A DNA stretch of 64,000 nucleotides from positions 1 to 64,000 of the forward strand of contig JAFYGE010000011.1 of NCBI GenBank assembly GCA_017543335.1, given 5' to 3'. The stretch comes from Ruminococcus sp. (GTDB taxonomy: Bacteria; Bacillota; Clostridia; Oscillospirales; Ruminococcaceae). Under the pieces are notes generated by a model that made no database searches, had not been told where the DNA came from, and saw nothing but the letters and a program-made list of their open reading frames with translations. A program made the translations under genes and the position numbers. Numbering within the stretch: the first letter of the stretch is position 1; the number at the start of each line of letters is the position of its first letter. This document shows, piece after piece, positions 53,896 to 63,631 of the stretch.

Positions 53896-54306
53896 TTACT
53901 TAAGGAACTGCTTAACTACTTCTGGAAGCTCAGACTCGTCAGCAGAAACTGTAAATACAACAGTGATGTCGTTCTTGCTTGTAAGAGCATCGAGCTTTTC
54001 AAGAAGAGTGCCGAAAGCCTCGTAATCACGGCCGCCGATCTTGAAGATACCGTCAACGTATATCTTTTCTATATCATAGTTACCAGCGATCATACCAGCT
54101 ACATAGCCATAGAATGCATCGAAACCGTTGATATCGAATTCATCAACATCGCACCATCTAACCTTGAAGCTGATAGAACGTCTAACGTTTGCACCCTTTT
54201 CGATACATACGAGATCGCCTGTTGTAGACTTTACAGCGTCATTGATCTGATCGATGAGTATTTTGGTCTTGCCTGTGCCTTTTTTTCCGGTAATAAGCTT
54301 AATCAT
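53896..54306 (-). CDS. Small P-loop protein of unknown function
   Basis: A 136-residue protein with an N-terminal Walker A (GKKGTGKTK) and a Walker B-like strand (IEKIYVDGIFKIGG) near residue 80. A late TVVFTVSAD strand suggests a compact P-loop ATPase fold. It has no signature of transporters or GTPases. I cannot name the family; similar short proteins occur in clostridia next to pgi. It lies downstream of pgi and has its own ribosome site. Confidence 0.8.
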   Translation of the reverse strand: MIKLITGKKGTGKTKILIDQINDAVKSTTGDLVCIEKGANVRRSISFKVRWCDVDEFDINGFDAFYGYVAGMIAGNYDIEKIYVDGIFKIGGRDYEAFGTLLEKLDALTSKNDITVVFTVSADESELPEVVKQFLK

Positions 54307-54378
54307 AATTTACTCCTTCCATGCCTTGCGGCATTTATGACGTATTTTGTTTTAATAATATATAGTGTAAGCCTGTAA

Positions 54379-55713
54379 TTAGCCAAGCTTAGCTTCAAGA
54401 GCTGCCTTTGCACCCTCGTAACCTGGTTTGCCGAGAAGAGCGAACATATTTGACTTGTAGCTCTCAACGCCAGGCTGATTGAACGGATTAACACCGAGTA
54501 CGTAGCCTGAAACTGCACAAGCCTTCTCGAAGAAGTAGATCATGTAGCCAACGCTTTCCTCAGTAGTGTCATCGAGTTCAAGAATGATGTTAGGTACGCC
54601 GCCCTCTGTATGAGCGAGAACTGTTCCCTCAAAAGCCTTTCTGTTAACAACAGACATATTCTGGTTTGTGAGGAAGTTAAGTCCATCGAGGTTCTCAGCA
54701 TCAGGTTCAAGGAAGAGATCAGTCTTTGGCTTCTTGATGTCAACGACAGTCTCGAAGAGTATTCTTGCACCGTCCTGGATGTACTGACCCATGGAGTGGA
54801 GATCAGTTGAGAATACTGCTGCTGATGGGAAGATACCCTTGTTGTCCTTGCCTTCGCTTTCGCCGAAGAGCTGCTTGTACCACTCAGACATCATAACGAA
54901 GCTTGGGTCATAGGATACGAGCATTTCAACAGACTTGCCCTTTCTGTAAAGGATATTTCTGAGAGCTGCATACTTATAGCAGTCATTGTTATCGAAATCA
55001 GCACAAAGCTCAGCCTGTGCCTTTGCAGCACCCTTCATGAGTGCATCTATATCACATCCTGCAACAGCGATTGGGAGAAGACCAACTGCTGTAAGAACAG
55101 AGAAACGACCTCCGACATCATCAGGAATAACGAATGTCTCATATCCCTCTGTATCAGAAAGGCTCTTGAGAGTTCCTCTTGCCTTATCTGTAGTAGCGAA
55201 GATTCTCTCCTTAGCACCTTCCTTGCCGTACTTATCTTCAACCATTTTCTTGAAGATTCTGAAAGCAAGTGCAGGCTCGGTTGTTGTACCGGACTTAGAA
55301 ATTACGTTAACAGAGAAATCCTTGCCCTCACAAAGAGCGATTATCTCATTGAGATATGCAGGATTGATGCTGTTTCCAACGTAGTAGATATCAGGTGTAT
55401 CCTTCTTCATATTGTTATAAAGAGGAGACTTTAAAAGCTCTATAGCAGCTCTTGCACCAAGGTATGAACCGCCGATGCCTATAACGATAAGTATATCAGA
55501 ATTTGACTTGATCTTTTCAGCTGCTGCCTTGATCCTTGCGAATTCCTCCTTATCATAGTTTGTAGGGAGTTCTACCCAGCCAAGGAAATCATTGCCAAGA
55601 CCAGACTTGCTGTGGAGTGAAGCAGCTGCTGCTTCAACCTGTGCCTTGATACCAGTCATTTCATCAGCATTAATGAAATCCTTCAGGTATTTGGTGTTAA
55701 GTTTTAAAGACAT
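54379..55713 (-). CDS. pgi: Glucose-6-phosphate isomerase
   Basis: A 444-residue Pgi of the shorter bacterial form. Active-site segments are [11 protein letters not shown] near residue 83, [10 protein letters not shown], a conserved [11 protein letters not shown] and [12 protein letters not shown], with the C-terminal catalytic region QPGVESYK. It interconverts glucose 6-phosphate and fructose 6-phosphate in glycolysis. Upstream 55714-55852 is short and AT-rich. Confidence 0.97.
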   Translation of the reverse strand: MSLKLNTKYLKDFINADEMTGIKAQVEAAAASLHSKSGLGNDFLGWVELPTNYDKEEFARIKAAAEKIKSNSDILIVIGIGGSYLGARAAIELLKSPLYNNMKKDTPDIYYVGNSINPAYLNEIIALCEGKDFSVNVISKSGTTTEPALAFRIFKKMVEDKYGKEGAKERIFATTDKARGTLKSLSDTEGYETFVIPDDVGGRFSVLTAVGLLPIAVAGCDIDALMKGAAKAQAELCADFDNNDCYKYAALRNILYRKGKSVEMLVSYDPSFVMMSEWYKQLFGESEGKDNKGIFPSAAVFSTDLHSMGQYIQDGARILFETVVDIKKPKTDLFLEPDAENLDGLNFLTNQNMSVVNRKAFEGTVLAHTEGGVPNIILELDDTTEESVGYMIYFFEKACAVSGYVLGVNPFNQPGVESYKSNMFALLGKPGYEGAKAALEAKLG

Positions 55714-55852
55714 TTGTATTTACCTCCAATATGCACGGTTGACCGTACAAATATAATTTACCATCTTTATGATACTATATTTTCAGATTTTTTTCAAGTA
55801 TCTTTGCGATAATAATTCTACTTTTGTATATTTGCAACAATTATAAACACAT

Positions 55853-56983
55853 TCACTTCAACACTTTATACAACATTTTCTTCAAAACGTAATCAAAATC
55901 AAGTTTATTAACATCATTTTTTACAATAATATCAGTTTGAAAAACCTGCTCTTTACCGTCATAAAAAACCGCCTCCCCTATCACCTGACCTTTATGCAGC
56001 GGTGCGACAAGAAATGAAGGTATCACAAATACCGTTTTCAGTTTGCGGTCAGCTTTGGGGACTACTATTTTTCCACTGTCACTAAGCTCTATATCTACCG
56101 CAGACTCCTGTCCGTTACGCACTTTTACCGGTTTTAGTATATCATCAGGAAAATGAGCTGCTGTGATACGGTAATCGCTCATTCCCCTATTTATAAGCTC
56201 TTTTGCCTTTGAAAAACTTATTTCCTCACTCTCAGCTCCAAGTATGACTGCTCCAAATTTCGCTCCGCTCTCGCTTTTTCCGCACTCCGCTATACAATAA
56301 CCGCTTTCGTCCGAATGAGCTGCTTTGAATCCGCAGTGCTTCTTATAGGTCCTTGCGAGAGTGTTTTCATTTACAAGCTCAGTCTGTCCCTCTTTTACGA
56401 AGTCTCTCCAGATGCAGAAATATTCTTCAAGAAACTGGAACTCCGACAGTTTACAGCATACAACCGAAATATCATGTGCGGTCGTATACTCCCTTTCATC
56501 ATAATAACCATATGGCGAAACGAAATATGTATCACGCATCCCCAGATCAAACGCCTTTGCATTCATGTCCATTACAAACTCCTCAACAGTCCCCGACGTT
56601 TTTTCTGCCAAAACAATCAGTGCGTCGTTTGCATTTCCAACTATAACTGATTTTATAAGCTCATCAGTACTCAGCTTATCCCCCGATTTCAGCCATATAA
56701 CTGAGCCTTTTGTGCCACTCACCGACTCCGAAGCTGTCAGCTCATCTTCCAGACTAAAATCTCCGTTTTCTATGCTCTCCGCAATCAGAAGCAGTGACAT
56801 AAGTTTGCTTAAATATCCCGCTTTAAGTCTCTCATCGCCATTCTTCTCCTCCAGTATCTTTCCTGTACTGCAATCAAACAGCACATAAGCCTTGATACTA
56901 TCCCCACTATCCTTCTTAGCATTCGCAGCTGCACACGGTACACTCATCAGAATCGCTGTTATTATCGCAATTATCCTGCTCAT
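55853..56983 (-). CDS. DacF-like penicillin-binding protein homologue with all catalytic motifs lost
   Basis: A secreted protein of 376 residues with a signal peptide (about 1-22) and the full fold of D-alanyl-D-alanine carboxypeptidases, including AYVLFDCSTGKIL and the C-terminal beta domain. The three active-site motifs are changed: SxxK reads Tyr57-Leu-Ser-Lys60, SxN reads Asn117-Ala-Asn119, KTG reads Lys220-Ala-Ala. The nucleophile is therefore missing and peptidase activity is not expected. A structural or sensing role, such as binding peptidoglycan or a beta-lactam for the exporter genes beside it, is possible. The ATG at 56983 with GAGGTG upstream is the start; an upstream in-frame extension lacks a signal. 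Confidence 0.88.
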   Translation of the reverse strand: MSRIIAIITAILMSVPCAAANAKKDSGDSIKAYVLFDCSTGKILEEKNGDERLKAGYLSKLMSLLLIAESIENGDFSLEDELTASESVSGTKGSVIWLKSGDKLSTDELIKSVIVGNANDALIVLAEKTSGTVEEFVMDMNAKAFDLGMRDTYFVSPYGYYDEREYTTAHDISVVCCKLSEFQFLEEYFCIWRDFVKEGQTELVNENTLARTYKKHCGFKAAHSDESGYCIAECGKSESGAKFGAVILGAESEEISFSKAKELINRGMSDYRITAAHFPDDILKPVKVRNGQESAVDIELSDSGKIVVPKADRKLKTVFVIPSFLVAPLHKGQVIGEAVFYDGKEQVFQTDIIVKNDVNKLDFDYVLKKMLYKVLK

Positions 56984-57064
56984 ATTTATCACCTCTGTAA
57001 TGAATATGAGACTTTTCTCGGTTTTAATACTTAAAATGAAAGCTCCCCTTCCGGGGAGCATTTC

Positions 57065-59725
57065 TCACGTATTTTCATTTTTCAAAGCATCGATAGTATT
57101 ATCTTTTTTTATCTTTGATATCGAGTAGATCATAGTTGAGAATACTACAGCAAATACGCTGAATACAGCTAAAGCAACTGCATTCCAAGGCATATGCATC
57201 TTAGTTTCAAATCCCTCAGAAACGAGCATATAAAGGCCGTAGTTAACCAGTGCTGATACAGGGAGTCCGAGTATCAACGCTTTGAATCCATACAACAGGC
57301 ATTCAAAATTCATCATTCTGTTGAGACCCTTATTACTCATTCCGACAGATTTCAGCATAGCAAATTCTTTTCTTCTAAGACTGATATTAGTAGAAATAGT
57401 GTTGAATACGTTAGCCGCAGCGATAAGTGAGATTATAATTATAAATCCGTATGCAAAAACTTTTATAATAGTTATAAGATTTCTCACCATCTCAACTTCT
57501 TCTGCATAATCATAAACCGAATCCAATGATATATTTTCATCATCTATGATCTCACGCATTTTTTTAGTAGTATTCTTATGGTCATCAGATGTAAAAACGA
57601 ATCTATAGCCTCCTGATTCACGAGTATCATAAAACGTGAACATACTGTCACGGAAACTAAGCGGATAATAGAGTGTCGTATCCACTGTAAAGCTATCATC
57701 AATAAACAGAGGTCTATTTTCTGTAATATGACCTATCCTGAGTTCTTTGGTAGTATAGAGCTCTGATTCATCAATATACTTATACTCAGGCTCTTCACCT
57801 TCTTTGCGGTCAAGCTTGGAATATTTCATCTTTCCTTTTTCCCAACCAACAAATCCATAGTTTTCACTAAGCTCCTTATCACCGACATATACGCTTGAAT
57901 CAAAAGTTACATCATCATGTTTAAACATATATCTCTTTTCATACTTCTGAGTAAACGTATCATACATATTAAATCCATCCACAACTATTGCCAAAGGGTG
58001 CTCAGGATCCATGTAATCGCTTTCGCTGAGTCCTTCTTTTTTCAGGAACTTTTTATAAGCTTCATCATAAACAAAAGCTATATGAATAGTCAACTCATAC
58101 TTGCTATCGTCGTTCGCTGAATGAGTATCTTTTACGTAACCTGACACATCATCCGCAGAAAAAAATCCTGTAGCATCAGTTGTAATAGAATATGCAGAAT
58201 CGGTCACATCATCAATAGCTTTCATTTTATTGAAAAGCTCATCGATCTGCACTTTATCTTTACAAATATCCTCATTTTCGCCTATAATAACTTCTATATC
58301 GTATGTTAAAGAGTCGAAGGAAGTCTCAGCCGATTCAACGAGATAAGTTGTAAATGAAGCCGCTGAAATAAAGAGAACTATGCTCATAAAAAGGCTTATT
58401 ATAGTAGCTCTGTATTTTTTCTTATTTCTCTTGAAGTACTTGTGTGCGAGCATTCCCGGAAATCCGAAAACTTTATAAACAAGCTTAGGAGTTTTTACCT
58501 TCTTGCCTGACTTTATATCATTATTCTGACGTATAGCCTCAACTGCTGTAACACGCTGTGCTCTTACAGTAGGTATCCATGATGACATTCTTACTGTGAA
58601 CTGTGCTATTAATATCGACGCAATAATAGCTATAGGTGAAATAACGAGTTTAAGCTTGATGTTACCAGCTGACATTTCACTTATAGAAGCAAGCTTATCA
58701 CCGAGAAGTGCAAATGTAGTTCCTATACCTGCGATACCGAGAAGTATACCAAGCGGTATTCCTATGACACTTACTATAAATGACTCAAAACCTATCATCT
58801 TCTTAATCTGTTTTCTTGTTGCTCCGATAGAAGAAAGAAGTCCGAGCTGTTTTGTTCTCTCGTTTATAGAAATAGCAAAAGCGTTGTAAATAAGTGCGAT
58901 AGAACCGAATACTATAAGTGCGATAAGGAAAGCAGCAAATCCATATAATATCAGCATCGTTGAACCATTTCTTGCTACACCTGAAAATGCAAGAAGCTCG
59001 CTGTTCGTTGAACCGATAAGATCATTATTCGACATAAATGAATAGACTTTATTTGGATTTTTCATCTTGAAATATACAGCATATTCTTCATCGTTATCGC
59101 ATAAAGCCTCGCCGCCGTCATCAAGAGTCATCACGTTTCCATCTAATAACATCGAGTCATATTCGCCGACTATAGTATATGTCCTTGAAGTTTTATATGT
59201 AAAATCATACTTTGGTCCGTCTTCATCACCATCTAAAATCTCAAGATCACCTATATCAAATGTTATCTTATCTCCTACTTTATACTTAGATTTATACATA
59301 TATTCTAATACAAATGGAGTAAAGATGATCTCGTCTGATGATTCAGGAAGTCTGCCCTTTACTATATTCACAGGCATACTGTTAAAAAATTCTTCATTGG
59401 CTGCTAAAATTGGATCATATTGAGAATAAACTTCTCTTTCATAGTTCATTTTTGCATTTCCGATACTCCTGCAATAAAAAGCCTTGCTTACCTCTGAGGC
59501 ATCTTCTATCTTTTTAAACTCGTCATAGTTTTCAACACCTGCACATCCATGCCAGTCGCCCTCCTGTTGTATAACTATCTTTTTTCCGAATTCCATAAAG
59601 CTTACAACAGATGTTGTTACAGCACATATAAGAGCTGTTGAAAGTATTATTCCTATGATAGTAACAATTGTACGAACACGGTTTTTCTTTAAAGTTTCTA
59701 ATGTGACCTTGTGAAATACGTTCAT
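57065..59725 (-). CDS. FtsX-type ABC transporter permease
   Basis: A large permease of 886 residues with a first helix near residue 20, an extracytoplasmic domain, three helices (about 250-380), a second helix near 440, a large second extracytoplasmic domain of about 300 residues and three closing helices (about 755-880). This is a duplicated FtsX layout typical of peptide-sensing exporters. The ATG overlaps the ATPase stop. It works with the ATPase and probably with the two-component pair upstream. The substrate is unknown, but such sets often answer cell-wall-active peptides. Confidence 0.92.
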   Translation of the reverse strand: MNVFHKVTLETLKKNRVRTIVTIIGIILSTALICAVTTSVVSFMEFGKKIVIQQEGDWHGCAGVENYDEFKKIEDASEVSKAFYCRSIGNAKMNYEREVYSQYDPILAANEEFFNSMPVNIVKGRLPESSDEIIFTPFVLEYMYKSKYKVGDKITFDIGDLEILDGDEDGPKYDFTYKTSRTYTIVGEYDSMLLDGNVMTLDDGGEALCDNDEEYAVYFKMKNPNKVYSFMSNNDLIGSTNSELLAFSGVARNGSTMLILYGFAAFLIALIVFGSIALIYNAFAISINERTKQLGLLSSIGATRKQIKKMIGFESFIVSVIGIPLGILLGIAGIGTTFALLGDKLASISEMSAGNIKLKLVISPIAIIASILIAQFTVRMSSWIPTVRAQRVTAVEAIRQNNDIKSGKKVKTPKLVYKVFGFPGMLAHKYFKRNKKKYRATIISLFMSIVLFISAASFTTYLVESAETSFDSLTYDIEVIIGENEDICKDKVQIDELFNKMKAIDDVTDSAYSITTDATGFFSADDVSGYVKDTHSANDDSKYELTIHIAFVYDEAYKKFLKKEGLSESDYMDPEHPLAIVVDGFNMYDTFTQKYEKRYMFKHDDVTFDSSVYVGDKELSENYGFVGWEKGKMKYSKLDRKEGEEPEYKYIDESELYTTKELRIGHITENRPLFIDDSFTVDTTLYYPLSFRDSMFTFYDTRESGGYRFVFTSDDHKNTTKKMREIIDDENISLDSVYDYAEEVEMVRNLITIIKVFAYGFIIIISLIAAANVFNTISTNISLRRKEFAMLKSVGMSNKGLNRMMNFECLLYGFKALILGLPVSALVNYGLYMLVSEGFETKMHMPWNAVALAVFSVFAVVFSTMIYSISKIKKDNTIDALKNENT

Positions 59726-60405
59726 TTTCTTATCACCTCGTCACGCTTTATCTTTCCGTCTTCAATCGCAATTATGCGGTCTGCCTGAAGTGCAACATTT
59801 TCATCATGAGTTATAACAATAAGTGTCTGGTTGTACTTCTGATTTGATACTTTCAGAAGATCAACTATCTCCTGACTGTTTTTACTGTCAAGGTTTCCTG
59901 TCGGCTCATCTGCAAGAACGACTGCCGGTGCATTCATAAGTGCTCGACCAATAGAAACTCTCTGCTGCTGACCTCCTGAAAGCTCATTAGGAAGATGAGA
60001 TTCTCTGCCTTTGAGTTTCAGTATATCCAGAAGTTCATTAAGTCTTGCTTCATTCACCTGCCTTCCGTCCATGAGTACCGGAAGAGTTATATTCTCAGTT
60101 ACGTTAAGTACAGGGATAAGATTATAAAACTGATAGATAAGTCCAACCTGACGGCGGCGGAAAATAGCAAGCTGCTCATCGTTCTGTGCGTATACATCAT
60201 TTCCGTCCATCCATACCTTACCGCTTGTAGGCTTATCAACTCCTCCGAGTATATGCAGAAGTGTTGACTTTCCTGAACCTGATGGACCGATTATTGCTAC
60301 GAACTCTCCCTTTTCAACTGAAAAAGAAACGTTATCCAGAGCGTTTACCTGATTTTCGCCTTTACCATATATTTTTGTGAGATTTTCAACTTTAAGTATT
60401 TCCAT
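59722..60405 (-). CDS. ABC transporter ATP-binding protein (MacB/LolD type)
   Basis: A 227-residue ATPase with Walker A GPSGSGKST near 39, Q-loop QFYNLIP, signature LSGGQQQR near 142, Walker B VVLADEPTGNLD and ITHDENVA. AAGGAG before the ATG at 60405. It pairs with the overlapping permease gene. The kinase gene ends 84 bases upstream, so all four genes may be one operon. Confidence 0.96.
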   Translation of the reverse strand: MEILKVENLTKIYGKGENQVNALDNVSFSVEKGEFVAIIGPSGSGKSTLLHILGGVDKPTSGKVWMDGNDVYAQNDEQLAIFRRRQVGLIYQFYNLIPVLNVTENITLPVLMDGRQVNEARLNELLDILKLKGRESHLPNELSGGQQQRVSIGRALMNAPAVVLADEPTGNLDSKNSQEIVDLLKVSNQKYNQTLIVITHDENVALQADRIIAIEDGKIKRDEVIRK

Positions 60406-60489
60406 GATAATTCTCCTTATCTTTGATGATGTAATTATTATATCAGATGTTTATGACAGGTCAGTGACTTTAAAATAACAAATGTGTCA

Positions 60490-61494
60490 CTAAACTGCAC
60501 CGTTATAAAAACGCATTTCAAATTCCGCTCCGCCTTCCGGAGAATTACACGCTTTAAGCGTACCATCCTGACTGCTGACTATGTTTCTTGCAAGTGCAAG
60601 ACCTATGCCAAAGCTCTGTTTGTTGTTTTCATTTCCCTTATAGAATCGCTCAAATATATGCGGAAGGTCTTCGGCTCTGATGCCGCATCCGGTATCTTTT
60701 ATCTTTATTTCCTTATATAAAGGATTATCTGTACCGGTCACAGTAATAGTGCCGCCAACCGGAGTGTGCTCCATACAGTTTTTTACTATATTGCCTATAG
60801 CTTCACAGGTCCACTGTATATCGCCTTTGAATGTTCCGGAGCCTTTTATTATAAGCCTCTGTTCTCTGAGTTCAATAGGTATCTGCACAGGCATACAAGC
60901 TTGTTCGAGCAGCTTTTCCATAGGTACTTCGTCCTTGCGGAATTTTACAGTTCCGGCATCAAGCTTTGACATTTTTAGAAGTGTAGTTATAAGCCAGTCA
61001 ACTCTTCTCAGAAGTCCGTTCATTTCATGCATGAGCTCTGACTTTTTTTCGATAGTGGTATCAGGTCTTGAAAAAAGCGACATTATAAGATTCATAGATG
61101 TAAGCGGTGTACGAAGCTGATGAGATATATCGGCAAGAGAATCTGCAAGAAATTCTTTATCCTCCCTTAGTTTTTGTTCCTGCTCACGAAGTCTTATAGT
61201 CATTTTCCATATCTCGTTCTGTAGTATAGCAAGCTCGCCCTCGGAGTATTTATGAAAATCTATATGCTCATCACCATGAAGCACTTTATCTATATCTGAC
61301 GATAACTCTGTAAGTTTCTTGTATCTGTAAAAATTAGTCACCAAATGAATGATTATAAACAGTAAACAAAAAACTGATAATAAGATGCCTGTACGAATCC
61401 CATTAAAGCTCGCCGCAGCTACTGCGATAACTGAAATAGCTATCATCAGCCAAAAAGAAAGTCCCACTTCAAAATTTCTCAATATTTTTATCAT
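60490..61494 (-). CDS. Sensor histidine kinase (short sensor, BceS-like setting)
   Basis: A 334-residue kinase with two helices near the N-terminus and almost no extracytoplasmic loop, the intramembrane-sensing type. H-box ISHQLRTPLTSM near 125, then NIVKNCMEH, DTGCGIR and GIGLALARNIV. Such kinases usually sense through an ABC exporter, here the one downstream. Its ATG overlaps the regulator stop (ATGA). Confidence 0.94.
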   Translation of the reverse strand: MIKILRNFEVGLSFWLMIAISVIAVAAASFNGIRTGILLSVFCLLFIIIHLVTNFYRYKKLTELSSDIDKVLHGDEHIDFHKYSEGELAILQNEIWKMTIRLREQEQKLREDKEFLADSLADISHQLRTPLTSMNLIMSLFSRPDTTIEKKSELMHEMNGLLRRVDWLITTLLKMSKLDAGTVKFRKDEVPMEKLLEQACMPVQIPIELREQRLIIKGSGTFKGDIQWTCEAIGNIVKNCMEHTPVGGTITVTGTDNPLYKEIKIKDTGCGIRAEDLPHIFERFYKGNENNKQSFGIGLALARNIVSSQDGTLKACNSPEGGAEFEMRFYNGAV

Positions 61495-62162
61495 AAGTCC
61501 ACCTTATATCCCATTCCACGTACCGTCTTTATAATTTTAGGATCCTGAGGATCATTTTCGATCTTTTCTCTCAGTCTTTTTATGTATACTGTCAGAGTAT
61601 TATCATTCACGAACTCCCCTGCTATATCCCATATCGCCTCAAGAAGCTGAGTTCTTGAAAGTACTGCTCCACGATTGTTTATGAACACAAGCAGTAATCT
61701 ATATTCAAGTGCGGATAAATAAAGATCGTTTCCGTTTTTAGTTGCGATTCCCTTTACAGTGTCTACAACAACGTCCCCAAGCTTAGTGACGCTGCCGCTT
61801 CCTCCTGTAAGACGAAGTATGTTCTTTATTCTTAGTATAAGCTCTCTCGGACGAAACGGCTTCGGTATATAATCATCCGCTCCAAGCTCAAATCCAGTAA
61901 CTGTACTGAACTCGTCACTTGAAGCCGTAAGGAATATAACAGGTATATCATGATCCGACTTTATTGCTGAACACACAGCAAATCCGTTTCCCTCTGCGAG
62001 AGAAACATCGAGAAGTACAAGGTCAAAATGCTCATTTTCTATCATTTCGAGTGCCTTATTCTGTCCGTTAGCATTTTTTACGCTGAACCCTTCCTTTGAA
62101 AGAAATTCAGTAAGATTTACTACTATACTTTTATCATCTTCAACTAATAAAATGTTTGTCAT
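61491..62162 (-). CDS. OmpR-family response regulator
   Basis: A 223-residue regulator with receiver motifs VEDD, DLVLLDVSLAEG near 50 and YIPKPFRPRE, and a winged-helix output domain ending KTVRGMGYKVDL. GGAGG before ATG 62162 sets the start; the upstream in-frame codons have no ribosome site. It most likely controls the adjacent ABC exporter. Confidence 0.95.
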   Translation of the reverse strand: MTNILLVEDDKSIVVNLTEFLSKEGFSVKNANGQNKALEMIENEHFDLVLLDVSLAEGNGFAVCSAIKSDHDIPVIFLTASSDEFSTVTGFELGADDYIPKPFRPRELILRIKNILRLTGGSGSVTKLGDVVVDTVKGIATKNGNDLYLSALEYRLLLVFINNRGAVLSRTQLLEAIWDIAGEFVNDNTLTVYIKRLREKIENDPQDPKIIKTVRGMGYKVDL

Positions 62163-62201
62163 TTTTTTACCTCCATGACTTACTACATTATATAATAACA
62201 T

Positions 62202-62365
62202 ATCATTACATTTTTTTCAATTACAATTCTTTCACTTTACTCCTGAAACCCTCATATCCTCACGATTTTCCAGCAGAGCAATTCGACATAGAGAAACATA
62301 GCAGATGATACCAACAAAGGACACGCTTGAATGGTTTGTACTTTCTTTTAATCTGATAAATGCAA
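62202..62365. other. Intergenic stretch upstream of the regulator gene
   Basis: It must hold the promoter of the two-component-ABC genes, and a minus-strand TATAAT sits near 62189-62195, but I see no clear -35 or operator. No gene seen. Confidence 0.4.
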
Positions 62366-62403
62366 ATAAAAAAGACAGGTCACAGAATGAACTGTGCCTG
62401 TCT
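62366..62403 (-). terminator. Terminator after the CD1247-like gene
   Basis: On the minus strand AGACAGGCACAG and CTGTGACCTGTCT pair with one bulge around TTCATT, followed by six T. Confidence 0.9.
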
Positions 62404-62419
62404 ATAAGGTTATTGATTA

Positions 62420-62950
62420 TTACTTGTCCTCAGACTTAGCCTCTTCTTTATCAGACTCTTCATCTTCGCTCTCGAAATCCTCGATAGTAAGATCATCATA
62501 GTCAAATTCAAGAAGCTCGTTACAGTTAGGACAATTGATAGAGCCTTCTTCGATCATACCATCATCAAGCAGAATAGTATCTCCGCAAGTAGGACATGTG
62601 ATCTCATAAAGCTCATCGTCATCATCGTCGAAATCGAACTCATCGTCATCATCGTCGATATCGTCTTCTCCGTCATCTCTCCAGTCTTCTTCGTCGCAAT
62701 TTTCGCAATCACCGTCGCAATTTTCGCAGTCCTCATAGAGGTCGTCCTCTACCTGACCGAGATCCTCATCGAGAATATCACAAAGCTCTGTGAGTTCATC
62801 TACCTGTGACTGAAGATCCTCTACATAAACTACTAACTCAGACATGACCTCAGACATCTGAAGTAATGCTTTGCCCTCTTTTGTAGAGTTATCAATTTCG
62901 AGACCATCAAGCAGTCCCTGTAAATAAGACATTTTTTCGGTAAGCTTCAT
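62420..62950 (-). CDS. Acidic CD1247-type protein with coiled coil and zinc ribbon
   Basis: A 176-residue very acidic protein. The first 75 residues are a heptad-rich helix (MSYLQGLLDGLEIDN, VEDLQSQVDELTELCDILDED) matching the CD1247 N-terminal domain of clostridia. A stretch with CENCDGDCENC and long Asp/Glu runs follows, then a CPTCG...CPNCN zinc ribbon near 118-142, and a Glu/Lys tail. The function is unknown; the fold suggests a scaffold. It is encoded just downstream of efp. Confidence 0.85.
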   Translation of the reverse strand: MKLTEKMSYLQGLLDGLEIDNSTKEGKALLQMSEVMSELVVYVEDLQSQVDELTELCDILDEDLGQVEDDLYEDCENCDGDCENCDEEDWRDDGEDDIDDDDDEFDFDDDDDELYEITCPTCGDTILLDDGMIEEGSINCPNCNELLEFDYDDLTIEDFESEDEESDKEEAKSEDK

Positions 62951-62988
62951 AAACAGCTCCTCCTCTCAATTTAATGACAATAATTAAA

Positions 62989-63546
62989 TTATGCTCTTGA
63001 CATATACTCGCCGGTTCTTGTATCGATCTGGATCTTCTCTCCTTCGTTGATGAAGAGAGGAACCTTTACCTCAGCACCTGTCTCAAGTATAGCTGGCTTT
63101 GTAGCATTTGTAGCTGTATCGCCCTTGAAACCTGGGTCAGTCTGAGTAACAACGAGCTCAACAAAGTTTGGTGGCTCTACGCCGAAAACGTTACCCTTGT
63201 AAGAAAGGATCTTACAGATCATTTCTTCCTTAACGAACTTGAAGCTGTCGCCGAGAGTAGATGCACTGATCGGAACCTGCTCATAAGTTTCAAGATCCAT
63301 GAAGTAGTAAAGCTCGCCGTCATTGTAGCTGTACTGCATATCCTTTCTCTCAACGAAAGCTGTTGGGAACTTAGCAGTTGGGTTGAAAGAAGTTTCAACA
63401 ACTGAGCCTGTGATAACGTTCTTGTATTTAGTTCTTACAAAAGCGGCACCCTTACCTGGTTTTACGTGCTGGAACTCGATAACCTGAACAACCTGTCCAT
63501 CGAGCTCAAAAGTAACGCCGTTTCTGAAATCGCCTGCTGAAATCAT
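62989..63546 (-). CDS. efp: Translation elongation factor P
   Basis: A 185-residue EF-P with the N-terminal loop [11 protein letters not shown] (modification or contact lysine at the tip), and the C-terminal [15 protein letters not shown] end. It relieves ribosome stalling at polyproline. GGAGG precedes the ATG. It lies downstream of an M24 peptidase gene, the usual pepQ-efp order. Confidence 0.97.
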   Translation of the reverse strand: MISAGDFRNGVTFELDGQVVQVIEFQHVKPGKGAAFVRTKYKNVITGSVVETSFNPTAKFPTAFVERKDMQYSYNDGELYYFMDLETYEQVPISASTLGDSFKFVKEEMICKILSYKGNVFGVEPPNFVELVVTQTDPGFKGDTATNATKPAILETGAEVKVPLFINEGEKIQIDTRTGEYMSRA

Positions 63547-63631
63547 TAAAAATACCTCCGTAATTTCAATTAAAGATTATAGTTTATTTTACCACATTTT
63601 ATGTTTTTTTGCAATACCCTAAATGATATTA

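Noticed and set aside
62554..62736. 60-codon frame on the minus strand inside the CD1247-like gene
   Set aside because: It is an out-of-phase reading of Asp/Glu codon runs and has no start signal.
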